Made by a program: the position numbers and the translations under genes
NCBI GenBank assembly: GCA_019118935.1
Contig: DWXY01000030.1
Coordinates: 1 to 53,081, forward strand
Source of the DNA: Candidatus Oscillibacter pullicola
Lineage (GTDB): Bacteria > Bacillota > Clostridia > Oscillospirales > Oscillospiraceae
Length of the DNA stretch: 53,081 nt
Direction: 5' to 3'
Notes under the pieces: generated by a model
What the model was told of the DNA's origin: nothing
What the model saw: the letters and a program-made list of their open reading frames with translations, nothing else
Database searches by the model: none
Part shown: piece by piece, positions 1-7,076 of the stretch
Layout of the letters: every line of letters starts with the position of its first letter
Position numbering within the stretch: position 1 is the first letter of the stretch

Positions 1-207
1 GGGATCGTCAGGAAGAATCTCCATAATGTCATTGATTCCGCAGCCGAGCTTGAGGCATATTTTTTCTAGCACTTCAACAGTCGTATTCTCGCCTTTTTCC
101 AGTTTGCTCATTGTAGAATAGCTGATGCCGACGAAATCACGGAACTCTTTCTTCTTCATATCTCGGTCAATGAGAATCTTGAATAGCTTCTTATAGGATA
201 CTGCCAT
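1..207 (-). CDS. XRE-family HTH regulator (3' end outside window)
   Basis: Reading leftward from the ATG at 205-207 gives 69 codons without a stop up to the window edge. The N-terminus (MAVSYKKLFKILIDRDMKKK) runs into a clear Cro/C1-type helix-turn-helix (FRDFVGISYSTMSKLEKGE, then LEKICLKLGCGINDIMEI). This matches the small YozG/Cro-like XRE proteins of Firmicutes, usually 65-75 residues, so only a few residues should be missing. A GAGGTG ribosome site lies 5-10 bases before the start. Likely a DNA-binding repressor; target unknown. Confidence 0.85.
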   Translation of the reverse strand, partial: MAVSYKKLFKILIDRDMKKKEFRDFVGISYSTMSKLEKGENTTVEVLEKICLKLGCGINDIMEILPDDP

Positions 208-254
208 TTTTTGCACCTCTTCTTCAATACCACATAGTTGCAAAATACGATTTT

Positions 255-263
255 ATTATAGCA
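255..263 (-). promoter_or_regulatory. Extended -10 promoter of the XRE gene
   Basis: On the minus strand the string TGCTATAAT forms an extended -10 element about 50 bases before the ATG of the XRE gene. No good -35 is seen at 17 bases, as is usual for extended -10 promoters. The surrounding 100 bases are AT-rich. Confidence 0.5.
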
Positions 264-347
264 TATTTCAATGCCAAAAGCGAGAAAAATTATGTGAACG
301 CATTGTTTTTTGCCCAAAATTATTTATTTCAAAATAGCACCCACTTA

Positions 348-395
348 TTGCAAAAGCAAAACACCAGTGCTACACGATAGGTGATGGCACTGGTG
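348..395 (-). terminator. Probable Rho-independent terminator
   Basis: CACCAGTGC (362-370) pairs with GCACTGGTG (387-395). On the minus strand the stem is followed by a T-rich run (TGTTTTGCTTTTG). It lies downstream of the truncated HTH gene at 463-600. Confidence 0.5.
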
Positions 396-462
396 CTTCT
401 ATTATTAGTATTCTGTTACAAGGTTGAAGTCGTGTAAGCGTGGGTTTGGGTATATAGTATCT

Positions 463-600
463 TTAACTTTGGGAAACTCCCCGCTCCCATTTGGAGACCG
501 CCCGGTCCGACACATGCAGGGCCGCGGCTAGCTCCTTCTGGGTCATATTCTGTTCTTTCCGGGCCGCCGTGATCAGCGCCCCGGTCTTTGTCCGATCCAT
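463..600 (-). pseudogene. Truncated XRE-family HTH regulator remnant
   Basis: From the ATG at 598-600 the frame encodes 45 residues. They include an almost complete XRE helix-turn-helix: MTQKELAAALHVSDRAVSKW followed by ERG. The normal continuation of such proteins (LPDI...) is replaced by VSQS and a stop. XRE regulators with this SKWERG signature are usually 65 to over 200 residues, so this is the N-terminal stub of a deleted regulator. It could still bind DNA weakly, but I consider it non-functional. Confidence 0.6.
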
Positions 601-714
601 GCTTCATCACCTGGGGCCAGTATACCAAATCCGGCCCGCTCCCGCAACAAACGCTGCGTGGAACCGCCCCGGATCCCGCCGGGGCGCCGTGTCCTGCGGC
701 AGGGCCTTTCCATC

Positions 715-1602
715 TCACGGCTGCTCTCCGCCCAGGTGTTCCCGCAGCACCCGGATCACCCGCTTCATGCCGTCCGTCAGATACTTGCTGCGGTGGCGCA
801 CCAGGAAATAGCTCCTGTGAAACCCGCCGTCCTTCACAGCCAGCTCCCGAAGGTCTCCCCGCTCCAGGTCCGCCGCCACCAGAGACCGGGGCAGCAGTGT
901 GATCCCAAGCCCCGCCCGGGCGCAGGCCAGCAGGGCGGCGGTGCTGATGCTCTCCACCACCGGCTGCGCCGTGGCGCCCGCTCCCTGCAGGCCAGCGTCC
1001 ACGCTGTTCCGGGTGCCGCTGCCCCGCTCCCGCAGCAGCAGCCGCTCTTCCGCCAGCTCCGCCAGAGTCAGGGAGTCCTTTCCCGCCAGATAGCCGGGGG
1101 CGCACACCGCCGCCAGCTCCTCTCCGCACAGAGGCTCCACCAGATAGTGGGGCGAGACGGTGACGTTGTCCACCACAGCAAAATCCAGCTCGTTCTGCAG
1201 GATCATCCGCTCCGTCTCCCTGGAGTTGTGGACGCTGGCCCGAACCGTGATCTCAGGCAGCGCCTCTGCCAGATGGGTCAGAATGCCCGCCAGACGGGTC
1301 TCGCCCAGCGTCACGTGGACGCCGAAACGGCAGGCCCCCTGGGCGCCGCTCTCCCGCAGGACCTCCACCGATTCCTGAAACTGGGACAGAACGGTGTCCG
1401 CATACTGCCGCAGCGTGCGTCCCGCCTCTGTCAGATAGACCCGGCGGTTCATCCGCTCAAACAGCCGCACGTTGTAAAAGACCTCCAGCTCCCGGATGGC
1501 CAGGCTCACCGCCGGCTGTGCCATATTCAGCTTCTCCGCCGCCCGGGTGAAGCTCTCCTGGGCGCAGACGGCGGAAAAGATCTCCAGATGCCGCAGCGTC
1601 AC
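715..1602 (-). CDS. LysR-family transcriptional regulator
   Basis: About 295 residues, the usual LysR length. It has an N-terminal winged HTH (TLRHLEIFSAVCAQESFTRA, then LNMAQPAVSLAIRELE) and a periplasmic-binding-like effector domain from about residue 90. I prefer the GTG at 1600-1602 because GGGGGAG lies just before it, while the in-frame ATG at 1618-1620 has only AT-rich sequence upstream. It is divergent from the chromate transporter pair at 1723-2840 and probably controls it from the shared roughly 120-base AT-rich gap; this is inference from layout. A GC stem (666-672/679-685) after the stop may terminate it. Confidence 0.9.
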   Translation of the reverse strand: MTLRHLEIFSAVCAQESFTRAAEKLNMAQPAVSLAIRELEVFYNVRLFERMNRRVYLTEAGRTLRQYADTVLSQFQESVEVLRESGAQGACRFGVHVTLGETRLAGILTHLAEALPEITVRASVHNSRETERMILQNELDFAVVDNVTVSPHYLVEPLCGEELAAVCAPGYLAGKDSLTLAELAEERLLLRERGSGTRNSVDAGLQGAGATAQPVVESISTAALLACARAGLGITLLPRSLVAADLERGDLRELAVKDGGFHRSYFLVRHRSKYLTDGMKRVIRVLREHLGGEQP

Positions 1603-1722
1603 GGCACTCCCCCTATTCATAATTATTTTATTATATTTTTTATCTTATCATATAGATTGATGAATGTCACGAAAAAGCGTACGCTGAGGGAGAAATCCAA
1701 GAGCGCGAAAGGAGCGGTTTCC

Positions 1723-2280
1723 ATGCCCACAGATCTGACCAAAGCCCGTCAGCTGTTCGGGACCTTTTTCAAGATCGGCGCCTTCACCTTCGGCGGAGGC
1801 TATGCCATGATCCCCCTGATCCAGCGGGAGGTGACGGAGCGCCGCCGCTGGCTGGAGGACCGGGACATTCTGGACATCGTCGCCATTGCCGAGTCCACGC
1901 CGGGTCCCATTGCCATCAACTCCGCCACCTTCGTGGGGTATCAGGTGTGCGGCACCTTCGGCGCCTTCTGCGCCACGCTGGGCGTGGTGCTGCCCTCCTT
2001 CCTGGTGATCTACGCCGTCTCTTTTGTGCTGCGGCAGTTCTCGGAACTGGCGGTGGTCCAATACGCCTTCAACGGCATCCGGGCCGGCGTACTGGCCCTG
2101 CTTTTGAAGGCCCTGCTGTCCATGTACCGGCAGAGCCCCAAGGGCGCCGTGGCCTACGCCGTCATGGCGGGCGCGTTTGTGCTGACGGCCTTCTGCGGCG
2201 TGGATGCGGTGCTGGTGATCCTGGCCAGCGCGGCGGTGGGGCTGCTCTCTGCCCGCATGGCGAAAAGGAGGGCTGTGTGA
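1723..2280 (+). CDS. Chromate transporter, short-chain subunit 1
   Basis: 185-residue membrane protein of the CHR family. The hallmark is TFGGGYAMIPLIQREV near the N-terminus, followed by ESTPGPIAINSATFVGYQ, the motif conserved in ChrA proteins. Hydrophobic segments cover most of the rest. ATG 1723 is chosen because AAAGGAG lies 7 bases upstream; the open frame extends further upstream without homology. Short-chain CHR proteins work as pairs of half-length subunits, and the stop codon overlaps the next start by one base (TGATG), so the two are translationally coupled. Real substrate in a gut anaerobe is uncertain (chromate/sulfate-like oxyanion). Confidence 0.9.
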   Translation: MPTDLTKARQLFGTFFKIGAFTFGGGYAMIPLIQREVTERRRWLEDRDILDIVAIAESTPGPIAINSATFVGYQVCGTFGAFCATLGVVLPSFLVIYAVSFVLRQFSELAVVQYAFNGIRAGVLALLLKALLSMYRQSPKGAVAYAVMAGAFVLTAFCGVDAVLVILASAAVGLLSARMAKRRAV

Positions 2281-2840
2281 TGCTGTATCTGGAGCTGTTT
2301 TTGACCTTCTTTAAGATCGGCCTGTTCACCATCGGCGGCGGCTATGCCATGCTGCCGCTCATCCAGGCGGATGTCCAGGCCAAGGGCTGGATGACGGCGG
2401 AAGAGCTGGTGAACTTCATCGCCGTCAGCGAGAGTACGCCGGGCCCCTTTGCGGTGAACGTCTCCACCTACGTGGGGGCGGAGCTGGCGGGCCTGCCCGG
2501 CGCCTTCTGCGCCACGCTGGGGGTGGTGCTGCCCTCCTTCCTCATCATCCTGCTGGTGGCCCGGTTCTACGCCGCCTTCCGCTCCAGTGCCATCGTCAGC
2601 GGCGCCATGGGCGGCCTGCGTCCGGCGGTGATCGGCATGATCGGCGCCGCGGTGGTCTCCGTGGGGCAGACGGTGTTCCTGCCGGAAGGATTGGCGGCGG
2701 TGACGGCGTATCCCCTGGTCTGCTCTCTGGCCATCTTCGCCCTGATGGCGGTCCTGACCCACAAGAAGCTCCATCCCATCGTCATCATCCTGCTGTCCGC
2801 CCTGCTGGGCATCGTCACCGGCTGTCTGCAGCCGGCGTGA
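2280..2840 (+). CDS. Chromate transporter, short-chain subunit 2
   Basis: 186-residue second half of the CHR pair. It repeats the hallmarks of its neighbour: FTIGGGYAMLPLIQADV near the N-terminus and ESTPGPFAVNVSTYVGAE, then several hydrophobic helices. The start overlaps the preceding stop by one base and has AAAAGGAGGG upstream. In this family the two half proteins insert in opposite orientation and form the transporter. A strong terminator follows directly. Confidence 0.9.
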   Translation: MLYLELFLTFFKIGLFTIGGGYAMLPLIQADVQAKGWMTAEELVNFIAVSESTPGPFAVNVSTYVGAELAGLPGAFCATLGVVLPSFLIILLVARFYAAFRSSAIVSGAMGGLRPAVIGMIGAAVVSVGQTVFLPEGLAAVTAYPLVCSLAIFALMAVLTHKKLHPIVIILLSALLGIVTGCLQPA

Positions 2841-2844
2841 CCCC

Positions 2845-2885
2845 GGCCCGCCGCCCTGTTCCGGGGCGGCGGGCCTTTTCTTTGG
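2845..2885 (+). terminator. Rho-independent terminator after the chromate pair
   Basis: GGCCCGCCGCC pairs with GGCGGCGGGCC across a short loop, followed by TTTTCTTT, five bases after the second chromate gene. Confidence 0.85.
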
Positions 2886-2922
2886 CCGGACTGAAGACTT
2901 TCTAAAAATAGAATTTCCCCTC

Positions 2923-2953
2923 TTGACTTGGAGTGCGCTCCAAGTGCTATTCT
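2923..2953 (+). promoter_or_regulatory. MerR-type promoter with 19-bp spacer and operator
   Basis: TTGACT (2923-2928) and TATTCT (2948-2953) are separated by 19 bases, the overlong spacer typical of MerR-activated promoters. Inside sits the dyad CTTGGAG-TGCG-CTCCAAG (2927-2944). This arrangement is known for MerR regulators that untwist the promoter to activate. The start of the aldo/keto reductase lies 125 bases downstream. No MerR gene is present in the window. Confidence 0.75.
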
Positions 2954-3077
2954 TTTCACAGAAGGATTCCGCCCAAGGGCGGGCCGGGGATTTTCCCACT
3001 GTGGAGGCGGCTGGAGGCACCTCGTCTCCCGAAGAAGGCAGCATCCCCTTCCCAAATCTGAAAAAGGAGAAATGGTG

Positions 3078-4205
3078 ATGATCTACAAGGACTTTCAGGA
3101 CCTGAAGCTGTCCGCCCTGGGCATGGGCTGTATGCGCCTGCCCGTGGTCGGCGGCAACGACGCCGTGGTGGACGAGGCCGCCGCGGCGGAGATGGTGGAT
3201 TACGTCATGTTCAACGGCGTCAACTACTACGACACCGCCTGGGGGTATCACAACGGCAACTCAGAGATTGCCCTGGGCAAGGCCCTGGCCAAACATCCCC
3301 GGGAAAAATTTTACATTGCCGACAAATTCCCCGGTTACGATCTGGCCAACATGCCCAAGGTGAAGGAGATTTTTGAGGAACAGCTGAAGAAGTGCCAGGT
3401 GGACCATTTTGATTTCTATCTCTTCCACAACGTTTGTGAGATGAACATCGACGCCTACCTGGACCCGCAGTACGGCATCCACGACTATCTGATGGAGCAG
3501 AAGCGGAACGGCCGCATCCGCCACCTGGGCTTCTCCTGCCACGGGAACCTGCCGGTGCTGAAGCGGTTCCTGGACGCCTACGGCAAGGACATGGAGTTCT
3601 GCCAGCTGCAACTGAACTACATCGACTGGACCTTCCAAAACGGCCGCGAAAAGGTGGAGCTGCTGGACAGCTGGCACATTCCCGTCTGGGTCATGGAGCC
3701 CCTGCGGGGCGGCCGCCTGGCCCGCCTTTCCGACGAGGAGGCCGCCCCCCTGAAGGCCATGCGCCCCGATGAGCCCATCCCCGCCTGGGCCTTCCGGTTC
3801 CTGCAGTCCATCCCCAGCGTCACCATGATTCTCTCCGGCATGTCCGACCTGGAGCAGGTGAAGGCCAACATCGCCACCTTCCAGACGGATGCCCCCCTCA
3901 GCGGCAGTGAGATGGACAGCCTGCTGGCCCAGGCCCAGCGCATGGTCAGCAAGACCGCCCTCCCCTGCACCGCCTGCCACTACTGCGCCAGCCACTGTCC
4001 TCAGGGGCTGGATATCCCCTCCCTGCTGGCGCTGTACAACGAGCACGCCTTCACCGGCGGCGGCTTCCTGGCACCCATGGCCCTCTCTGCCCTGCCGCAG
4101 GACAAGTGGCCCAGCGCCTGCGTCGGCTGCCGCAGCTGCGAGGCGGTCTGCCCTCAGCAGCTGAAGATCTCCGAGGCCATGGCCGACTTTGCGTCCCGGC
4201 TGTGA
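3078..4205 (+). CDS. Aldo/keto reductase with C-terminal 4Fe-4S ferredoxin domain
   Basis: About 375 residues. The N-terminal TIM barrel carries the AKR signature MGCMRLPV, the catalytic Asp/Tyr region YDTAWGYHNGNSE, Lys in IADKFPG and His in YLFHNVCE. After about residue 290 two ferredoxin cysteine clusters follow (CTACHYCASHCP near residue 297, CVGCRSCEAVCP near 348), so the enzyme probably couples NAD(P)H or flavin chemistry to iron-sulfur electron transfer, as in the YhdN-like ferredoxin-AKR family. I choose ATG 3078 because AAGGAGA is 7 bases upstream; ATG 3072 is too close to it. Probably induced through the MerR-type promoter at 2923-2953. Confidence 0.88.
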   Translation: MIYKDFQDLKLSALGMGCMRLPVVGGNDAVVDEAAAAEMVDYVMFNGVNYYDTAWGYHNGNSEIALGKALAKHPREKFYIADKFPGYDLANMPKVKEIFEEQLKKCQVDHFDFYLFHNVCEMNIDAYLDPQYGIHDYLMEQKRNGRIRHLGFSCHGNLPVLKRFLDAYGKDMEFCQLQLNYIDWTFQNGREKVELLDSWHIPVWVMEPLRGGRLARLSDEEAAPLKAMRPDEPIPAWAFRFLQSIPSVTMILSGMSDLEQVKANIATFQTDAPLSGSEMDSLLAQAQRMVSKTALPCTACHYCASHCPQGLDIPSLLALYNEHAFTGGGFLAPMALSALPQDKWPSACVGCRSCEAVCPQQLKISEAMADFASRL

Positions 4206-4220
4206 AATCTGAGACGGGAG

Positions 4221-4258
4221 CGCCCCCGCCAAGAACTCTCCGGCGGGGGCGTTCGCTC
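4221..4258 (+). terminator. Terminator between convergent genes
   Basis: CGCCCCCGCC (4221-4230) pairs with GGCGGGGGCG (4242-4251), followed by TTCGCTCT. It lies 15 bases after the aldo/keto reductase stop and immediately before the end of the convergent HTH gene. Confidence 0.7.
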
Positions 4259-4742
4259 TCACGGGGCCTTGACGGTGTCCGGAAATGCGGCCCGGATGGC
4301 CTCCGGCAGGCGGGCCGGGTCCATCTGCTCCCGGCCGCACCGCTCCGCAAAGTGGCGGACCGCCTCTTTGTCCGGCGACAGCCCGGGGATGACGGTCAGC
4401 GCCACCGTCCGTTCCCCTTCCAGCTTCCGGACCAGGATACCGTACGCACAAGAACAGTCCGGCCGGAAGCTGCGGACGCGCACCGCCGCATACCGGTAGC
4501 CGGTCATGCCCCCTGCCCTCCGGGAGCAGAGAAAGGCATAGAGGTCACAGCCGTAAATCTCTGCCATGCGGACGACCATGTCGAACCTGGGCCGCGCTTT
4601 TCCCCGCTCATACTTTTGCAGCGTCCGTGTGGAAATTCCCAGGAGCTCCGCGGCCTTTTCCTGGGAAAGTCCCGCCAGTCTCCGCTCTCTCCGAAAGGGA
4701 TTCTTCTCCTGGATATCTCTTTTTTTTTTGATATTTTTCCAT
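4259..4742 (-). CDS. HTH regulator split by an A10 homopolymer (frameshift or slippage)
   Basis: A good start (ATG 4740-4742, with AAGGAGG 7 bases before) opens MEKYQKK. The downstream frame encodes an XRE-type HTH (RLAGLSQEKAAELLGIST, LQKYERGKARPRFDMVVRMA) and about 90 further residues ending at 4259. The two frames differ by one base. The only place to join them without losing sense is a run of ten A on the minus strand (4720-4729). With nine A the product would be one protein of about 160 residues. No start codon exists in the HTH frame before the run, and the first downstream ATG (4579) lies inside the HTH. Either a frameshift mutation, phase variation, or RNA-polymerase slippage at A10. 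The C-terminal domain is unrecognised. Confidence 0.65.
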
Positions 4743-4748
4743 AACTAG

Positions 4749-4766
4749 TCCTCCTTATATGGAGGA
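4749..4766 (-). promoter_or_regulatory. Hairpin that could hide the ribosome site of the A10 HTH gene
   Basis: Minus strand: TCCTCC-ATATAA-GGAGGA, a perfect 6-bp inverted repeat whose 3' arm is the Shine-Dalgarno sequence of the gene starting at 4742. In RNA the SD would be paired to an anti-SD just upstream, so translation may be low or conditional. Confidence 0.4.
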
Positions 4767-4866
4767 TTTTACATTATCTTCCAAATATTGAACACGAATA
4801 AAGATTCACTTTTTGGAAAAAACTGCCGAACAGTGTCGAATTTCGTCGATTTATCCAAAGAAAATA

Positions 4867-4893
4867 CAGGCCCCGCACATTCATACGGGGCCT
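4867..4893 (-). terminator. Rho-independent terminator after the amidase
   Basis: CAGGCCCCG pairs with CGGGGCCTG across a 9-base loop; on the minus strand it is followed by TATTTTCTTTGG. It lies 5 bases after the amidase stop. Confidence 0.8.
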
Positions 4894-4897
4894 GCGC

Positions 4898-5650
4898 TCA
4901 GACAAATCCTTCCAGCTTGGCGATCCGGTACTCCAGTACGGCGAACTGCCGGCGGGTCAGCGGCTGGTCCAGCATCAGGTCTCCCTCCGCATTTCCCTGC
5001 ATGATGCCGTTTTTCGTCAGCCAGTCCACGGCGGCCCTGACCTCTGCCTGGTAGTCCGTCTCCTCTGCGGTCTCCACCCAGGGGATGCTCAAATACTCCA
5101 GAATCCCCTTGGCCTCCGCCACCGCCAGCTTCTGGCGGTAGTCGGCCTGCCCCAGCAAGGCAGCCTCCTCCCGGTTGGTGTGGAAGCCGTTTTCCAGCAG
5201 GACGGCCGGGGCCTTTGTGTGCTTCAGCACATAGAGCTCCGGATCGTACACGATCGGCGTGGACCGCACGGCGATGCCCGCCGCCCGCACCTGCTCCAGG
5301 ATGTCCTGAGCCGCCCGTTCCCGGTCACCGCCGGGGCCGTAGAGATAGACGCTCCACCCTTTGGCGGAGGACCAGCCGCTCCCGGCGGCGGCATTGCTGT
5401 GAAGGCTGACGAACAGGTCCAGGTCCGGGATGCTGTTGGCGATCTCGCACCGTCTGGCCAGGCTCACCGCCCCGCCGCCGGTGCGGGTCATGGTCACGGA
5501 GACGCCCCGGTCTGTGAGCAGCTTCTCCAGCCGCTTCCCCAGGTCCAGGGTGAATGCATGCTCATAATAGGCCCCGTCCGGACTCTTGTTGGCCAGATTG
5601 CCCGCGTCATGCCCCGGATCCAGGCAGACGCGCTTTTCTCGTTCACTCAA
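4898..5650 (-). CDS. N-acetylmuramoyl-L-alanine amidase (Amidase_3)
   Basis: About 250 residues. Zinc-amidase motifs in order: CLDPGHDAG (His 14), YYEHAFTLDL with the zinc Glu, FVSLHSNAAA, and AVLLENGFHTN with the catalytic Glu. The C-terminal 50 residues (VRAAVDWLTKNGIMQGN, LTRRQFAVLEYRIAKL) resemble an S-layer-homology-like wall-binding repeat. Cleaves the amide bond between MurNAc and L-Ala. The start is TTG at 5648-5650: AGGGAGG lies 8 bases upstream and homology begins right there, while the longer open frame overlaps the divergent gene at 5801. No signal peptide, as in phage or spore-type lysins; it may be a prophage-derived lysin. Confidence 0.88.
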   Translation of the reverse strand: MSEREKRVCLDPGHDAGNLANKSPDGAYYEHAFTLDLGKRLEKLLTDRGVSVTMTRTGGGAVSLARRCEIANSIPDLDLFVSLHSNAAAGSGWSSAKGWSVYLYGPGGDRERAAQDILEQVRAAGIAVRSTPIVYDPELYVLKHTKAPAVLLENGFHTNREEAALLGQADYRQKLAVAEAKGILEYLSIPWVETAEETDYQAEVRAAVDWLTKNGIMQGNAEGDLMLDQPLTRRQFAVLEYRIAKLEGFV

Positions 5651-5800
5651 AGGCGTTTCCTCCCTCTGTACAGGCTCGGGGAGCGCAGGGCTCCCCTTCC
5701 AGTTTAGTGGGAGGACGCCTGTCCCGTTCCCCCGCCGGGGCCTTTCCGGAGCGAGCCGCATATCATGGAACAAATCCATCTGAAACAGGGAGGGGTCCCC

Positions 5801-6022
5801 ATGCCTGCCGCTCTGATCAAACGCCTGAGCAATCTCCTCTGCGTCAAAAGCATTGTGACGCTGATCCTCACCGTCGTATTTGCCGACCTGGCCGTCACCG
5901 GCCGTATCTCCAGCCACGATTTCCTGACTGTCTTCTCCGTCGTCATCGCCTTCTATTTCGGCACGCAGAGCGAACGCCTCAGCGGACAGCTGGAGAAGGA
6001 TGCCGGGCAGAAACAGTCCTGA
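5801..6022 (+). CDS. Small membrane protein (holin-like or hypothetical)
   Basis: 73 residues, ATG 5801 with AGGGAGGGG upstream. A short basic N-terminus is followed by two hydrophobic stretches (SIVTLILTVVFADLAV; FLTVFSVVIAFYFGTQ) and a polar C-terminal tail. Similar short proteins occur next to amidases in Clostridia prophage-like loci, so a holin-like or lysis accessory role is possible, but there is no diagnostic motif. It is divergent from the amidase. Confidence 0.6.
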   Translation: MPAALIKRLSNLLCVKSIVTLILTVVFADLAVTGRISSHDFLTVFSVVIAFYFGTQSERLSGQLEKDAGQKQS

Positions 6023-6025
6023 CCG

Positions 6026-6802
6026 TCATCCCAGGGCCACGTCCAGCACCATCATCACGCTGAAGCCCGCGGCAAAGGCCAGCACGCCGATGTGGGAGTG
6101 GCGTCCCTGGGACATCTCCGGAATCATCTCCTCCACCACCACATAGAGCATGGCCCCCGCGGCAAAGCCCAGCAGATACGGCAGGGCGGGCACCAGCAGC
6201 TCCGCCGCCAGGATCGTCACCAGGGCGCCGATAGGCTCCACAACCCCGGACAGCACGCCTCCGGCGAAGGCCCGGAGCTTCCCCTCGCCCTCCGCCCGCA
6301 GGGGCATGGAGACGATGGCCCCCTCCGGGAAATTCTGGACGGCGATACCCAGGGACAGCGCCAGCACGCCCATGGCGGTGATCTCCGTGTCTCCCGCCAG
6401 ATATCCGGCGCAGACCACGCCCACCGCCATCCCCTCCGGGATATTGTGGAGCGTCACCGCCAGCACCATCATGGTGGTCCGGCGCAGCCGGCTGGAGGGG
6501 CCCTCCGGCTGCGCGCTGCCCCAGTGCAGATGGGGAATGATGTGGTCCAGCGCCAGCAGAAACAGAAAGCCGAGCCAGAGGCCCGCGGCAGCCGGCGCAA
6601 AGGACCACTTCCCCAGCTCCGCCGACCGCTCAATGGCCGGGATCAGCAGGCTCCAGACCGACGCCGCCGTCATCACCCCCGCCGCGAAGCCGGTCAGCCC
6701 CTTCTGCAGGCCGTCCGACATCGCCTTTTTCATAAAGAACACGCTCGCCGCACCCAGGGAGGTGCCCAGGAACGGGAGCAGGAGTCCGTATAACGCTTCC
6801 AT
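6026..6802 (-). CDS. ZIP-family metal transporter
   Basis: 258 residues with about eight hydrophobic helices. Metal-site motifs of the ZIP family are visible: HNIPEG (residues 119-124) and QNFPEGAI in the next helix, plus an EE pair (VVVEEMIPE) near the C-terminus, as in ZupT-like proteins. A short histidine-containing loop (LDHIIPHLHWG) sits before helix 4. Expected to import zinc, iron or manganese. The gene is monocistronic behind a good promoter at 6850-6878. Confidence 0.9.
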   Translation of the reverse strand: MEALYGLLLPFLGTSLGAASVFFMKKAMSDGLQKGLTGFAAGVMTAASVWSLLIPAIERSAELGKWSFAPAAAGLWLGFLFLLALDHIIPHLHWGSAQPEGPSSRLRRTTMMVLAVTLHNIPEGMAVGVVCAGYLAGDTEITAMGVLALSLGIAVQNFPEGAIVSMPLRAEGEGKLRAFAGGVLSGVVEPIGALVTILAAELLVPALPYLLGFAAGAMLYVVVEEMIPEMSQGRHSHIGVLAFAAGFSVMMVLDVALG

Positions 6803-6849
6803 AATCTATCCTTTCTCATCTTGTGTCCGGAATCAGCATCTATGCGTTC

Positions 6850-6878
6850 AGAATACCGGATTCCCGCGCCGGTGTCAA
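6850..6878 (-). promoter_or_regulatory. Sigma-A promoter of the ZIP transporter gene
   Basis: On the minus strand TTGACA, a 17-base spacer and TATTCT precede the ATG at 6802 by about 45 bases; AAAGGA is the ribosome site. Confidence 0.75.
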
Positions 6879-7076
6879 ATTCATTTCCCGCCGGATGGCC
6901 TCTCACAAAGCCGGAAAACTGCTCCCGCTCTGGACAGCGGGGAGCAAGTCTGCTATGCTTGACACAGGGGACAGGCTGCCGGAAGGCCCCGTTTCCCCGC
7001 ATTTCAGGCTCATTTTAGCTTTTGGGTGTACCATGGCCCCATCATCAGAAAATAATCCCGGAATAGGAGGAACGCC

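Noticed and set aside
658-1722. Long plus-strand open frame upstream of chromate subunit 1 and opposite the LysR gene
   Set aside because: It is the shadow of the LysR gene; family similarity begins only after ATG 1723, which has the ribosome site.
2154-3251. Minus-strand 365-codon frame opposite the chromate genes
   Set aside because: His/Gln/Gly-rich mirror of the plus-strand genes with no motif and no ribosome site.
6950-7076. TTGACA at about 6960 as promoter of the subtilase gene
   Set aside because: No -10 element at a usable distance downstream.
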